Shown here piece by piece: positions 9,467 through 17,976 of a DNA stretch of 64,000 nt; position 1 is the stretch's first letter; every line of letters starts with the position of its first letter. Location: the NCBI RefSeq assembly GCF_001707825.1, contig NZ_LYBM01000009.1, forward strand, positions 57,104 through 121,103. The letters are read 5' to 3'. The position numbers were made by a program, and so were the translations under genes. The notes beneath the pieces are model-generated. The model saw only the letters and a list, made by a program, of their open reading frames with translations, had not been told where the DNA came from and made no database searches. The DNA comes from Veronia pacifica. GTDB lineage: Bacteria > Pseudomonadota > Gammaproteobacteria > Enterobacterales > Vibrionaceae.

Positions 9467-11434
9467 TCAGACACGGAATTTTGAAATAAGTGATTGTTGA
9501 CCTCTCGCCAGCTCTGACAGCGAAGCACTGTTTTCGGCAGAGGCTACGGCATCTTTTTCTGCGTCAGATGCGACGACTGCAATACCATGTATGTGTTCAG
9601 CAACATCTGTGCTGACTTTTATCTGCTCTTCTGTTGCCTGCGCAACATGCACTGCCATCTCTTGTATGGCGGTCATGCGACCAGCAATATCCTGCAGCAT
9701 GTCGTCGGTGATCCGGGTTTGCTGGAGACAATCAGACATTTGTTTTTGACTGTTGGCCATGCTATCGGCCATCTTGCCCGCGTTGTCCTGCAGGTTACCG
9801 ATCATCGCCTTAATTTCTTCTGTCGATTGTTGGGTTCGGTTGGCAAGGGCGCGAACTTCTTCGGCAACAACAGCAAATCCACGTCCCTGAGTACCTGCTC
9901 TGGCAGCTTCAATGGCTGCATTTAAGGCAAGCAGGTTAGTTTGTTCTGCAATCTCTTCAATAACATGCAATACCGAGCCGATATTTGCTGAGTATTGACT
10001 CAGTTGCGCCATATCTGTAGCGGCCTGCTCGACATTAGCAGACAGAGATTCAGTGAGTTCACGGCTAAGCGTGACCTGATTTCTGCCATTATCTGCAGCC
10101 TGATTAGCACTATCGACCTCAGACACTGTCATTTCCGTTGCCCGGGCAATTTCTTTAGCACTGACTTCCATTTGGGCAATCGCTGTTGCCACTTGTTCGG
10201 TTCTTGAACGTTGGTCTTCTGCGCGGTGACGAGAGTTTTCACTGACTGATGCAGAGCGGCTTGCCTCATCAAGTACCTGATTCGCACCAGAGCCAAACTG
10301 TGCCAGAGTACTTGCCATGGTATCGGCCATGCTATCGATGGCACGGCTCAGCTCACCAAACTCATCTTGACTGATGTAGTTTGTGCGCTGACGCATGTCT
10401 CCAGCGGTGAGCTGGTTGAGAACACGGCGAATTTTAGACAGCGGGCGCTGAATTTTTCTGGTCGTGCTTATCACAACGAATAGACCAATAATGGCGGAAA
10501 TCAGTGTACCTGTGATCACTGAGAACAAGGCATCACTCAGTGCTTTGTCAGCATCAAGCTTGCTTTGTATCGCGAGTTGATTTGCATGTTCGACATAGTC
10601 ATTGAGCTGCTCTTGAATATTATTCAACTGGCTTTCGACAGAGAAGGTTGCCTCGCTGATACGGTTTACTAATTGATTCTGCTGGTTAAGTGTCTCAATG
10701 AGACCATCTGCACCCAGAGTAAATTCAGCAATACGGTTCAGGTTTTTGGTAAAGCGTTGTTTTACATCTTCGGGAACTGCGATACGCTGCAAGCGCTTCA
10801 ACGCAATCTCAATGTCTTTCGTCAAGGTTTTTCGCAAGCTGATTAAATCAGTATCTCTGTCAGCGCGACGAAGGTTTTTAAGATCTCTGGCAATACCACT
10901 GGTGATAAGCTCCGCGCGATTGTGCAAAGAGCGTTGTGTTGATGCTTTTTGCAGTAACAGATCAGCGGCCCATTGGTAGGTGTCCTCGAGCCTCATGAAC
11001 TTGAGTGACAAAGCGTGGTCTTGTTTATCAACCTCAATCAATTGCTGCTTGAGGGAGATAAGCGACTGGGCCTCGTCAAAATAACGGGTTGATTCCATAG
11101 CAATGATGGAAAGGGTTCTTTGCTCGTTGCTTTCAGTCATCTTTAGGCTGATATCGTCAAGCGTCCTTTGGTATTGAGTCATTAATCTGTTGAACTCAGC
11201 CATATCACTATTCTGTCCAGCATTACCAAAGGTTTTCACAAAGAGGCTGGTCTCAATCAATTGATTGATCAGGTGGCTGGAGGCGACAACAACAGGGGTC
11301 GATTTTTCCGTGATTTGCTCGATTTTGCTCTGCATGCTTTTAGCGTTAAAAAAGCTGACACTGCTGAGTATGGCAATCAGGCAAAACATCAAAGAAAAAC
11401 CAATGACGGTTCTTTGAACAACTGAAATTCTCAT
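9467..11434 (-). CDS. Methyl-accepting chemotaxis protein
   Basis: A 655-residue transmembrane chemoreceptor. Membrane segment 1 is near residues 8-30 and segment 2 near 303-325; between them is a long helical periplasmic sensor region of about 270 residues. A HAMP linker follows ([33 protein letters not shown]), then the signalling domain with the highly conserved tip [35 protein letters not shown], which contacts CheA and CheW. There is no CheR/CheB-docking pentapeptide; the chain ends LISKFRV. It is co-transcribed with the downstream solute-binding protein, a likely ligand partner (inference). A 27-bp inverted repeat lies 51-77 bp upstream. Confidence 0.95.
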   Translation of the reverse strand: MRISVVQRTVIGFSLMFCLIAILSSVSFFNAKSMQSKIEQITEKSTPVVVASSHLINQLIETSLFVKTFGNAGQNSDMAEFNRLMTQYQRTLDDISLKMTESNEQRTLSIIAMESTRYFDEAQSLISLKQQLIEVDKQDHALSLKFMRLEDTYQWAADLLLQKASTQRSLHNRAELITSGIARDLKNLRRADRDTDLISLRKTLTKDIEIALKRLQRIAVPEDVKQRFTKNLNRIAEFTLGADGLIETLNQQNQLVNRISEATFSVESQLNNIQEQLNDYVEHANQLAIQSKLDADKALSDALFSVITGTLISAIIGLFVVISTTRKIQRPLSKIRRVLNQLTAGDMRQRTNYISQDEFGELSRAIDSMADTMASTLAQFGSGANQVLDEASRSASVSENSRHRAEDQRSRTEQVATAIAQMEVSAKEIARATEMTVSEVDSANQAADNGRNQVTLSRELTESLSANVEQAATDMAQLSQYSANIGSVLHVIEEIAEQTNLLALNAAIEAARAGTQGRGFAVVAEEVRALANRTQQSTEEIKAMIGNLQDNAGKMADSMANSQKQMSDCLQQTRITDDMLQDIAGRMTAIQEMAVHVAQATEEQIKVSTDVAEHIHGIAVVASDAEKDAVASAENSASLSELARGQQSLISKFRV

Positions 11435-11484
11435 AGCTTAAAATAATCACTTCTTATTTGGATATTGCAGATACGCGCCGGGAG

Positions 11485-11511
11485 CAGTTAATTTACCAAG
11501 CGAATTAACTG
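11485..11511. promoter_or_regulatory. Perfect 9-9-9 inverted repeat upstream of the chemoreceptor operon
   Basis: CAGTTAATT, nine bases, then AATTAACTG: a perfect two-fold symmetric site 51-77 bp upstream of the chemoreceptor ATG. Its size and position suit a dimeric repressor or activator operator. The protein that would bind it is unknown; a 5' UTR hairpin is the alternative. Confidence 0.35.
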
Positions 11512-11657
11512 TCAGGTTATCACTCAAAAGGTAGAGGTGCACACAATAATAGAGGGGTTTTTCATAACTGATATCACATTTACATGATGTTCAACTGACA
11601 AGCATACATAATATTTTTTAGTCACAAAATAATCGATAAAAAAGTGAACAATAAGCT

Positions 11658-11684
11658 GAAAAAAAACCTGCTCGGAAGCAGGTT
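11658..11684 (-). terminator. Terminator of the unknown membrane-anchored protein gene
   Basis: Hairpin AAACCTGCT / AGCAGGTTT with loop CGGA; on the minus strand it runs into eight Ts. It lies 27 bp past the stop of the leftward gene. Confidence 0.85.
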
Positions 11685-11710
11685 TGATTGTCTCGGCTTT
11701 GGGAAGCTCG

Positions 11711-12472
11711 TTACCATTTCTTTTTGGGAGCAAATAGTTCGTCCAGCTCCTCATTGGATTCGTCTTTCGGTCTTGCCTCTTCAAAGCCTTTGTTGAGGCT
11801 ATCAGTCAGTTCTTGATAGGCTTGGCCGAGGCTTTCTTTAGCTTGCACACAGTAGGGGTCGTTTTTGGCGCTGACTACGTCCAGTGCCTTCTTAAGAAGT
11901 TGTTGTGCTGTGCCCATCTGACCTTTCGCTTTCGCATCATTTACACGTTTGAGCACATTCTCAACGTTAATTTTCATTTGCATTTGCTCTAGGCGAGAGT
12001 TTTCAGCGACAAATTCCTGCGTGTGCATGTGTCCTTTAGTATGCTCAGCTTGAATGACTGCACGCAGTCTCTTCACAAGCTTTAGCATAGATATTGCGTC
12101 CCGGTCGTTATCCGGTACACGAAAAGCGGTTGAGTCTTTGCTCTGATAGCTTTGCTGCAACTGGCTGATCTGGGTTTGAACGTCCTTAATACGCTGTTGG
12201 ATAGACTTATCACCTGAATCAATTGCATACATGGCTTTGAGCGAATCGAGAATTTTTTTGTTAAGACAAATCATCAGAGAGCCGCTGTAAGGGAGGTTGT
12301 GAGCATTGCCAACCAACTCCTCTGTCGCATCGACAACAGCGATGTACTTCGCTAACTCCTGGCGTTTAGATGATTCAACTCGCTGGCGCTGTTGGGCAAT
12401 CATGTTATAGCCCACAATAAGTCCAAGCAGAACGACGCACAGACCAACAATTAAGACGATGTTACTAGGCAA
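11711..12472 (-). CDS. Unknown membrane-anchored coiled-coil protein
   Basis: I do not recognise a named family. The 253-residue product starts at a TTG and opens PSNIVLIVGLCVVLLGLIVGYNMIAQ, one strong N-terminal membrane anchor. A largely helical, Gln/Lys/Glu-rich cytoplasmic or periplasmic body follows, with coiled-coil-like stretches (QQRIKDVQTQISQLQQSYQ; NVLKRVNDAKAKGQMGTAQQLLKKALDVV, the latter resembling a TPR-like helical pair). Two cysteines occur near residues 71 and 213. The C-terminus is acidic, then basic (ESNEELDELFAPKKKW). It has its own terminator. A possible coupled small frame overlaps its start. Confidence 0.6.
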   Translation of the reverse strand: MPSNIVLIVGLCVVLLGLIVGYNMIAQQRQRVESSKRQELAKYIAVVDATEELVGNAHNLPYSGSLMICLNKKILDSLKAMYAIDSGDKSIQQRIKDVQTQISQLQQSYQSKDSTAFRVPDNDRDAISMLKLVKRLRAVIQAEHTKGHMHTQEFVAENSRLEQMQMKINVENVLKRVNDAKAKGQMGTAQQLLKKALDVVSAKNDPYCVQAKESLGQAYQELTDSLNKGFEEARPKDESNEELDELFAPKKKW

Positions 12473-12597
12473 TGTCCGGTTTCCCTGTAAAAACTGAATG
12501 AGGCAGGATGAGATCCCACCGAATTATATACTTTATTTATACTACTTTCGATCTTAGCTAAAAACTCTCGTTCTGTCGGAGTTTTATCGGTTTTCAT
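12451..12597 (-). CDS. Possible small ORF overlapping the start of the membrane-anchored protein
   Basis: A 48-codon frame beginning MKTDKTPTEREFLAKIESS, with a weak AGG upstream, ends 22 bases inside the following TTG-started gene, in another frame. The charged, helix-prone first 20 residues look protein-like, whereas the last 20 do not. It may be a translationally coupled leader or a chance frame. Confidence 0.22.
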   Translation of the reverse strand: MKTDKTPTEREFLAKIESSINKVYNSVGSHPASFSFYRETGHCLVTSS

Positions 12598-12849
12598 TTT
12601 GCCTGCTGCAAGGTTAATCAATAATTTGGAATGCGTTCGACGGTGACGGCAGAATCGTTTGACACGACCGAGATTTTACTGAGCGTAGCCTGCATAATTT
12701 TCAATCGCACCTTGCGAGTTTCCGATAATAACCTTTCATATTCCTCAGCGTTTGATTCTGCACCTGAAGGTTATTTTTGTATATAATTTTGTTTCAAGAT
12801 TTTCAGTCGACGAATTCGTCATCTGTGTTTTACTTCAGCGGAGCATACC
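12473..12849. other. Intergenic region between divergent genes
   Basis: 377 bp separating the leftward unknown gene from the rightward methyltransferase gene. Apart from the possible small frame at 12451-12597, it holds a TATAAT at 12782-12787, about 60 bp before the methyltransferase start, without a convincing -35. No repeat or RNA gene was seen. Confidence 0.4.
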
Positions 12850-14055
12850 TTGCGAAAACCGTCTTCTTCATATTGTGATTCGTTTGAAAAAATCGATCGA
12901 TTCCTGACCCGTTTTCAACCTCTTTGGCGAGATAAGCCTTTCGATTTTCTTGAACTGCCTTGGAAAGAGGAGTTCCCCACGTTGTGTGAATGGCTCAATA
13001 GTCAGAAGCTTGACACCTTAGCGGAATGGAAGCAAAACAGTCATTGTCTGGCCAGAGAGATTGAGCAATGGATCCCCGAGCTTGTTGAGACGATGGAATC
13101 CACATCTTGGCCCCTATCGACAAAAGATAAAGTGTACCCAGATAACCACCTCTCGACAGGTATACCGGGCAGGAAGTGGCAGCAAATTAATGCATTTACT
13201 GAGAGTCTCACTGCGGAAGGGGAAAACTGGCTCGAGTGGTGCGGAGGTAAGGGTTTTCTGGGACGACTGATCACTCAACGCACCAATGCCAAAGTGACAA
13301 CGCTGGAATGGCAGCAATCGCTTTGCGATCAGGGGGCGGATTATGCGAAACAGCATCAGCTAAAAATGGATTTTGTTCAGTCAGATGCATTCTCAGCTGA
13401 CAGTCAGCAATGGGTGAAAGACTGCGATCACGCTGTCGCCTTACATGCCTGTGGTGACCTTCACGTGACTCTTATTAACCATGCAACCACGGCAAAGATA
13501 CCTGCAGTCAGTATTTCTCCCTGCTGCTATCACTTAATTCAGGCCAAGGTCTACCAACCTCTGTCCGAACCCGCAAGAGGGTCCCAACTCGTTCTTTCCA
13601 AAGATGATCTAAAACTTCCTCTTCAGGAAACAGTGACGGCTGGAAATACCGTTCGCAATAAGCGATTTATTGAAGTCAGCTTTCGCTTAGGCTTTGATTT
13701 ACTCCAGCGCAGTTTGCTCAATACTGACACCTACCTAGCAGTACCGAGCATAAAAAAATCATTGTTAAACGAGGGCTTTGAGGCCTTTTGTTTGTGGGCC
13801 GCGACTGAAAAAGGCCTCTCGCTGCCTGAGAATACGGATTTTCAGTCTTTTCTCAGCAAAGGTGAAAAGCGTTTTTACGTGGTAGAGCAGATGGAAACAG
13901 TCCGAACTGTTTTCCGACGTTTACTTGAGTCTTGGTTAGTCTTGGACCGGGCGATGTATCTCCAGCAAATGGGCTATCACGTAGAGATTGGTGAATTTTG
14001 TCACCGTAGCCTGACACCACGAAATATTTTGATTCAGGCCAGACTTTACCCATGA
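12850..14055 (+). CDS. SAM-dependent methyltransferase-like protein (Methyltransf_32 type)
   Basis: A 401-residue protein with a Rossmann-type methyltransferase core in the middle: WLEWCGGKGFLGRLI (about residues 132-146) as the SAM-binding motif I variant, VTTLEWQQ as the acidic end of strand 2, and VALHACGDLH (about 197-206) and SISPCCYHLI further on. This resembles the family related to eukaryotic GSTCD-like and METTL25-like proteins; the substrate is unknown. The start is TTG 12850, with GGAG about seven bases upstream. The last four bases overlap the next gene (ATGA), so the two are translationally coupled. Confidence 0.75.
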   Translation: MRKPSSSYCDSFEKIDRFLTRFQPLWRDKPFDFLELPWKEEFPTLCEWLNSQKLDTLAEWKQNSHCLAREIEQWIPELVETMESTSWPLSTKDKVYPDNHLSTGIPGRKWQQINAFTESLTAEGENWLEWCGGKGFLGRLITQRTNAKVTTLEWQQSLCDQGADYAKQHQLKMDFVQSDAFSADSQQWVKDCDHAVALHACGDLHVTLINHATTAKIPAVSISPCCYHLIQAKVYQPLSEPARGSQLVLSKDDLKLPLQETVTAGNTVRNKRFIEVSFRLGFDLLQRSLLNTDTYLAVPSIKKSLLNEGFEAFCLWAATEKGLSLPENTDFQSFLSKGEKRFYVVEQMETVRTVFRRLLESWLVLDRAMYLQQMGYHVEIGEFCHRSLTPRNILIQARLYP

Positions 14056-14765
14056 GTATCGATTTAATTTCTCTTTTTTCCGTCGCAATCCTTTTGGCTT
14101 TTGGCGCGCTTGTTCAGAGTCTGGTTGGGTTTGGTCTAGCTATCGTGGTTGCGCCTCTTTTGTTAGTCATTGACCCTCAACACGTACCGGGCACTATTAC
14201 TTTCGTCGCGCTCTGCCTTGGCTTGGTCAACACGTGGCAGTATCGCTCTCATCTGTCAATTGGGGGGCTAAGTTGGGCATTTATAGGGCGTGTACCGGGT
14301 ACCGCTGTAGGAGGCGTGATATTGACCGTCTTCTCGCTAAAATTGATCAAGGTCGTGCTCGCCGTCGCTGTATTGTCTTCAGTCTTGTTGAGCGTGCTTC
14401 GCGTCAGTGTTCAACCGAGCAACCGCAATATGCTTATTGCAGGTTTTTTCTCTGGAATTATGGGGACGACAACCAGTGTAGGTGGTCCACCAATGGCGTT
14501 GGTATTGCAAAATGCCAAGGCACATCAGCTTAGGGCTAATCTCGCTTTCTATTTTGTTGTCAGCTGTCTCTTGTCCATTGCAACACTACTTTATACCGGC
14601 CATTTCGGCATTATTCATATTCAGTATGGCGCTTTCGCTCTGCCTTTCGTATTTCTAGCCTCTCATTTGGCATATACCATTGCTGAACGGATAAATCCCA
14701 TTTGGGTCAAACACAGTGTCTTGGTGTTGTGCTCGTTGGCTGGTATTGGTCTCTTAATTAATTAG
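14052..14765 (+). CDS. TauE/SafE family sulfite/anion exporter
   Basis: A 237-residue polytopic inner-membrane protein of the TSUP (TauE/SafE/YfcA) family, usually moving sulfite, sulfonates or other organic anions. Eight or so hydrophobic segments are visible. The family repeats appear as ALVQSLVGFGLAIVVAPLLLVIDP (first half) and AGFFSGIMGTTTSVGGPPMALVLQ (second half). It overlaps the methyltransferase gene by ATGA, so the two are co-expressed; the link between them is unknown. Confidence 0.85.
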   Translation: MSIDLISLFSVAILLAFGALVQSLVGFGLAIVVAPLLLVIDPQHVPGTITFVALCLGLVNTWQYRSHLSIGGLSWAFIGRVPGTAVGGVILTVFSLKLIKVVLAVAVLSSVLLSVLRVSVQPSNRNMLIAGFFSGIMGTTTSVGGPPMALVLQNAKAHQLRANLAFYFVVSCLLSIATLLYTGHFGIIHIQYGAFALPFVFLASHLAYTIAERINPIWVKHSVLVLCSLAGIGLLIN

Positions 14766-14832
14766 ACGTTCAGTCTGCCAGTATTATTCGCATACCGCTT
14801 ACACATAAAGTTAACCACTGAGAAAACACTCA

Positions 14833-14864
14833 GCCCGTGACATTCTGTAATGTATCACGGGCTA
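14833..14864. terminator. Hairpin between convergent TauE/SafE and tyrP genes
   Basis: AGCCCGTGA / TCACGGGCT stem with an inner CATT/AATG extension. Its T-tracts are weak in both directions; it is the only terminator-like structure in the 135-bp convergent gap. Confidence 0.55.
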
Positions 14865-14900
14865 TTTGGGCGCAGATAAAATGCGTCCGGGTCATTGCTG

Positions 14901-16085
14901 TTATGAAGCAGCACTGATCAATTGGATCAAAATGATCACCATACCGATGAGCAACGCCAACATTAGCGATAAACTGCCACCAGCAACTTGATATTTTCCT
15001 TTGTTAAGTCCTTCCATTCTGACTTTTCTGGCCATGAGGACAGGCAATACAACGCCGAGCATGACCAGGGCAATAGCGGCATAACCCAAAGCAGCAGCAA
15101 AGCCCTGAGGATAAAATAATGCAACAACCATTGGCGGCAAAAAGGTACATACCGATGTCTGAAGCCTGCCCACACCAGAAGACTCTCGATTAAGTGCATC
15201 TCTGAGGAAGTCGAAAAGACCGAGGCTAACACCAAGGAAAGACGTTGCCAGAGCGAGATCAGCAAATACAGATATCGCCGATGCGATAGTCTCTGAGTGA
15301 ACAACCTGACCAACAAGCATGATAAAACCGGCGAGATTATCATTAGTGATTAACTGGGCCTGTCCAATGCTGCCGAGGCTCGCTGCTTGCCAGAACACGT
15401 AAATAAGCAGAGGCAGTCCCGATCCCACAACCATGACTTTACGCAATGCACGAACATCCAGCCCGACATAAGCCACCACTGAAGGAATACTGCCATGAAA
15501 ACCAAAGGACGTGAATATGACTGGGATAGCGGAAAGCAGCAGGCCTTTCTCCAAAGGCATCTCGACCAGGTGTCCCGATGAAATATGTGGGGTAAGCAGA
15601 GCCAGTGCCAATATCAGCATAATGATCTTTAGCGCAAACAAACCACGGTTGATTAAGTCGACTTTACTGGTGCCAAGGCTGACGATAGTGGCAATAAGTA
15701 ATGTGAATCCAACAACACCGACAGAAGAGGGCAGAGACGTTTCCGTGAGTAAGGCTAATTTAGTTTGTAACTGACTTCCGCCCCCTGCGATGTATGCCGC
15801 ACAGAGTGCGTAAAGCAAAAACATGGTAGCAAAATTAGCAAACCATTGGCCCTTCTTACCAAGGAACTGGTGGGCGAGGGTGTTCAGTGTCGCACCAGCA
15901 GGTGCATGTTGGTGTACTTCCAGCATCAGCATGGCTGTGAATGTCATTAACGTCCACATTCCCACCATGATGAAGACAGAGAGGCCAAGACCGAGTCCAG
16001 CCGATGCCAGAGGGAGGGCGAGCATACCGGCACCGATAGTGGTACCAGCGATAATAAGGGCACTGCCAAATAATTTGTTTTGCAT
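14901..16085 (-). CDS. tyrP: Aromatic amino-acid permease (TyrP-type, HAAAP family)
   Basis: A 394-residue polytopic permease with about 11 membrane helices that imports tyrosine or another aromatic amino acid by proton symport. It starts MQNKLFGSALIIAGTTIGAGMLALPLASAGLG, the HAAAP signature, and has ALCAAYIAGGGSQL and FTSFGFHGSIPSVVAYVG in the middle, as in TyrP and Mtr. TyrP is preferred over TnaB/Mtr by overall pattern and because two TyrR-box-like sites lie 117-157 bp upstream; tyrR itself is at 51 kb. Exact substrate preference cannot be read from sequence. Confidence 0.85.
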   Translation of the reverse strand: MQNKLFGSALIIAGTTIGAGMLALPLASAGLGLGLSVFIMVGMWTLMTFTAMLMLEVHQHAPAGATLNTLAHQFLGKKGQWFANFATMFLLYALCAAYIAGGGSQLQTKLALLTETSLPSSVGVVGFTLLIATIVSLGTSKVDLINRGLFALKIIMLILALALLTPHISSGHLVEMPLEKGLLLSAIPVIFTSFGFHGSIPSVVAYVGLDVRALRKVMVVGSGLPLLIYVFWQAASLGSIGQAQLITNDNLAGFIMLVGQVVHSETIASAISVFADLALATSFLGVSLGLFDFLRDALNRESSGVGRLQTSVCTFLPPMVVALFYPQGFAAALGYAAIALVMLGVVLPVLMARKVRMEGLNKGKYQVAGGSLSLMLALLIGMVIILIQLISAAS

Positions 16086-16201
16086 GTAATAACAACCTGA
16101 AGAGCGATGTATCGAGTGACTTGTTCTATTTGACCGCGCAATGACTGCTTTCTGAGCAACGTGATATAAAAGAGAGGTTTTTTGCGCGACTTTCCTGAGA
16201 G

Positions 16202-16219
16202 TGTAACAATAAAAATACA
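16202..16219. promoter_or_regulatory. Candidate TyrR box 1
   Basis: TGTAAC-N6-AATACA has the invariant G-N14-C of TyrR boxes (consensus TGTAAA-N6-TTTACA) and lies upstream of tyrP. Its centre is 23 bp from a second box. Neither copy is perfect. Confidence 0.45.
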
Positions 16220-16224
16220 GTTGT

Positions 16225-16242
16225 TGTAACTATATTTGTACG
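16225..16242. promoter_or_regulatory. Candidate TyrR box 2
   Basis: TGTAAC-N6-TGTACG again shows G-N14-C. The paired arrangement with box 1 resembles the tandem boxes that control TyrR-regulated permease genes in enteric bacteria. Confidence 0.42.
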
Positions 16243-16315
16243 GTTACTTGGCTTGCCAGTCAAGTAATGATGGGCGCATAATCAGTTAACTGTATGTTGT
16301 ACTGGGAGAATATAG

Positions 16316-17548
16316 GTGAATCAATCAATAAAAATTGCAATGATCAGCACCGGTGAAGAAGTGCTTCATGGAGATATCAACGACACCAATGCCTCCTGGC
16401 TATCCCGCAACTGTTTTGAACAAGGTTTTCCTCTTCACCGTCGGGTGACAGTAGGGGACTCTCTCGACGACCTCGCCGTTGAACTTACACGGTGCAGTCT
16501 GGTCTCTGATGTGGTGGTTGTGAATGGAGGCTTGGGCCCGACGACAGATGATTTGACCAGTCAGGCCATGGCAGCGGCAATGGACGTTGAGCTTGAGCTG
16601 AACACAGATTGGCTGGCAGAGCTAAAAGCCAGATTTGAACGTGACGGTCGTGAGATGCCCAAGAGTAATATCAAGCAGGCAATGTTACCAACGGGGGCTG
16701 AAATCCTTGATAACCCTATAGGAAGTGCATGCGGTTTTGTTGCTGTTCTGAATGACAGTGTGTTCTTCTTTACTCCGGGTGTTCCCAGCGAATTTAAGAT
16801 GATGTTTGACGAACAAATCTTACCTCGTCTGAAGGCGATGGCACCGAATAACGCTGCCCGCGATGTGCAGCGTCTTTACACTTACGGCTTATCTGAAGCG
16901 GTATTAAATGACAGTTTTGATGCTCTCTCTTTACCCGACGGCTTTGAGATAGGCTATCGCTCGGCGCTACCTTTTATAGAAGTAAAACTATTTTCCCCGA
17001 GGTCTGCCGAACAAGTGCCTGACGTTATTGATGAGCTGAGAGAGAAATTAGGCGAGCATATCGTTGGCGATGGCAAGCCAATGTTAAATCATGTTGGAGA
17101 GTTGCTTGCCAAGCGGGAGATCACCGTAGCCCTCGCTGAACAGTTCACTGGCGGCTGGTTAGCCAATGCGATGCAAAGCGAATATGAATGTCAGCAACAT
17201 TTCATACAAGGTTGGGTGCTATCAGAAAGAGCACAGGTTGACGATGCTGAACAATACCCGCTGGCCGCTGCGATAGCGATGGCATCTGCGGCAAGAGAGA
17301 ATGCGGGTACCAGTGTTGCCTTGGCGTGCGGTAAAAATATCGAAGGCAAGGTGTCTATTGCCCTGTCGACTTTAGAGGGCGATTGGGGAATCAGGGTTTC
17401 ATCGCGCAAGGCGATGACACAGGATGATTATCGGCATTATTTGTCGACACTGATGCTGGATTTGTTAAGACGTTGGTTGGAAAAAAAGTCGATGTTCCCG
17501 GTTATTGCTTCACTCAACTTACTGGAAGAGCAACATATCTCAGGCTGA
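16316..17548 (+). CDS. CinA family protein (YfaY-like)
   Basis: A 410-residue CinA-like protein. The N-terminal MoaB/MogA-like COG1058 domain (ISTGEEVLHGDINDTNASWLSRNCFEQGF; VVVNGGLGPTTDDLT; FFFTPGVPSEFKMMF) covers about residues 1-170. The C-terminal part (about 255-395) corresponds to the CinA/PncC NMN-deamidase domain but is degenerate: its usual ESCTGG-type active-site segment reads EQFTGGWLANAM, so the serine is missing. The E. coli homologue YfaY shows the same split nature. The start is GTG 16316, with GGGAGA upstream. Expected roles are in pyridine-nucleotide repair; enzymatic deamidase activity is doubtful here. Confidence 0.85.
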   Translation: MNQSIKIAMISTGEEVLHGDINDTNASWLSRNCFEQGFPLHRRVTVGDSLDDLAVELTRCSLVSDVVVVNGGLGPTTDDLTSQAMAAAMDVELELNTDWLAELKARFERDGREMPKSNIKQAMLPTGAEILDNPIGSACGFVAVLNDSVFFFTPGVPSEFKMMFDEQILPRLKAMAPNNAARDVQRLYTYGLSEAVLNDSFDALSLPDGFEIGYRSALPFIEVKLFSPRSAEQVPDVIDELREKLGEHIVGDGKPMLNHVGELLAKREITVALAEQFTGGWLANAMQSEYECQQHFIQGWVLSERAQVDDAEQYPLAAAIAMASAARENAGTSVALACGKNIEGKVSIALSTLEGDWGIRVSSRKAMTQDDYRHYLSTLMLDLLRRWLEKKSMFPVIASLNLLEEQHISG

Positions 17549-17640
17549 CAGATAACCGCATGAGTGGCAGAAAGACTTCATATCAATATGTCACTCAAGT
17601 TGCTAACAGTAGTATGGGGAAAAAGGGGCTGTTTGAAATG

Positions 17641-17674
17641 ATAACTTTAACTGAAAGTTATAAGGTTACCTTAT
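17641..17674. terminator. Tandem small perfect hairpins between cinA-like gene and yfaE
   Basis: ATAACTTT / AAAGTTAT (loop AACTG) is immediately followed by ATAAGG / CCTTAT (loop TTA). The T-rich sequence beyond suggests termination of the rightward CinA-like transcript, and possibly of the leftward nrd operon. Confidence 0.5.
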
Positions 17675-17688
17675 GATTTTTAATGATT

Positions 17689-17976
17689 TTACTCGTTGAC
17701 CGCTTTTGCCCGGGTAACCAGTTGATAATCAAATGTCAGCTCGACATCTGACAGGGGAGTCGACTGACAGGTAAGTATCTCGCCAGCGGACAAGTAGGCC
17801 ATTGCATCTTTCTGATCGACACTACCATTATCTAACTTACAACGACACGCACCACAAACGCCATTGCGGCACTGATACTCCGGCGCAAGGCCAGCATGCT
17901 CCAGTTGTTCGAGGAGATGCTGGTGGGAGTTACCCACCAGCGTCTGACCGTTAACCGTGATTTGGACTCGGTTCAT
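17689..17976 (-). CDS. yfaE: 2Fe-2S ferredoxin YfaE
   Basis: A 95-residue plant-type ferredoxin that maintains the diferric-tyrosyl radical cofactor of NrdB. The cluster ligands are visible as [11 protein letters not shown] (about residues 36-46), with the fourth cysteine in ILTCQSTP (about 69). It overlaps the nrdB stop by four bases (ATGA), so it is the third cistron of the nrdAB operon, as in E. coli. Confidence 0.95.
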   Translation of the reverse strand: MNRVQITVNGQTLVGNSHQHLLEQLEHAGLAPEYQCRNGVCGACRCKLDNGSVDQKDAMAYLSAGEILTCQSTPLSDVELTFDYQLVTRAKAVNE

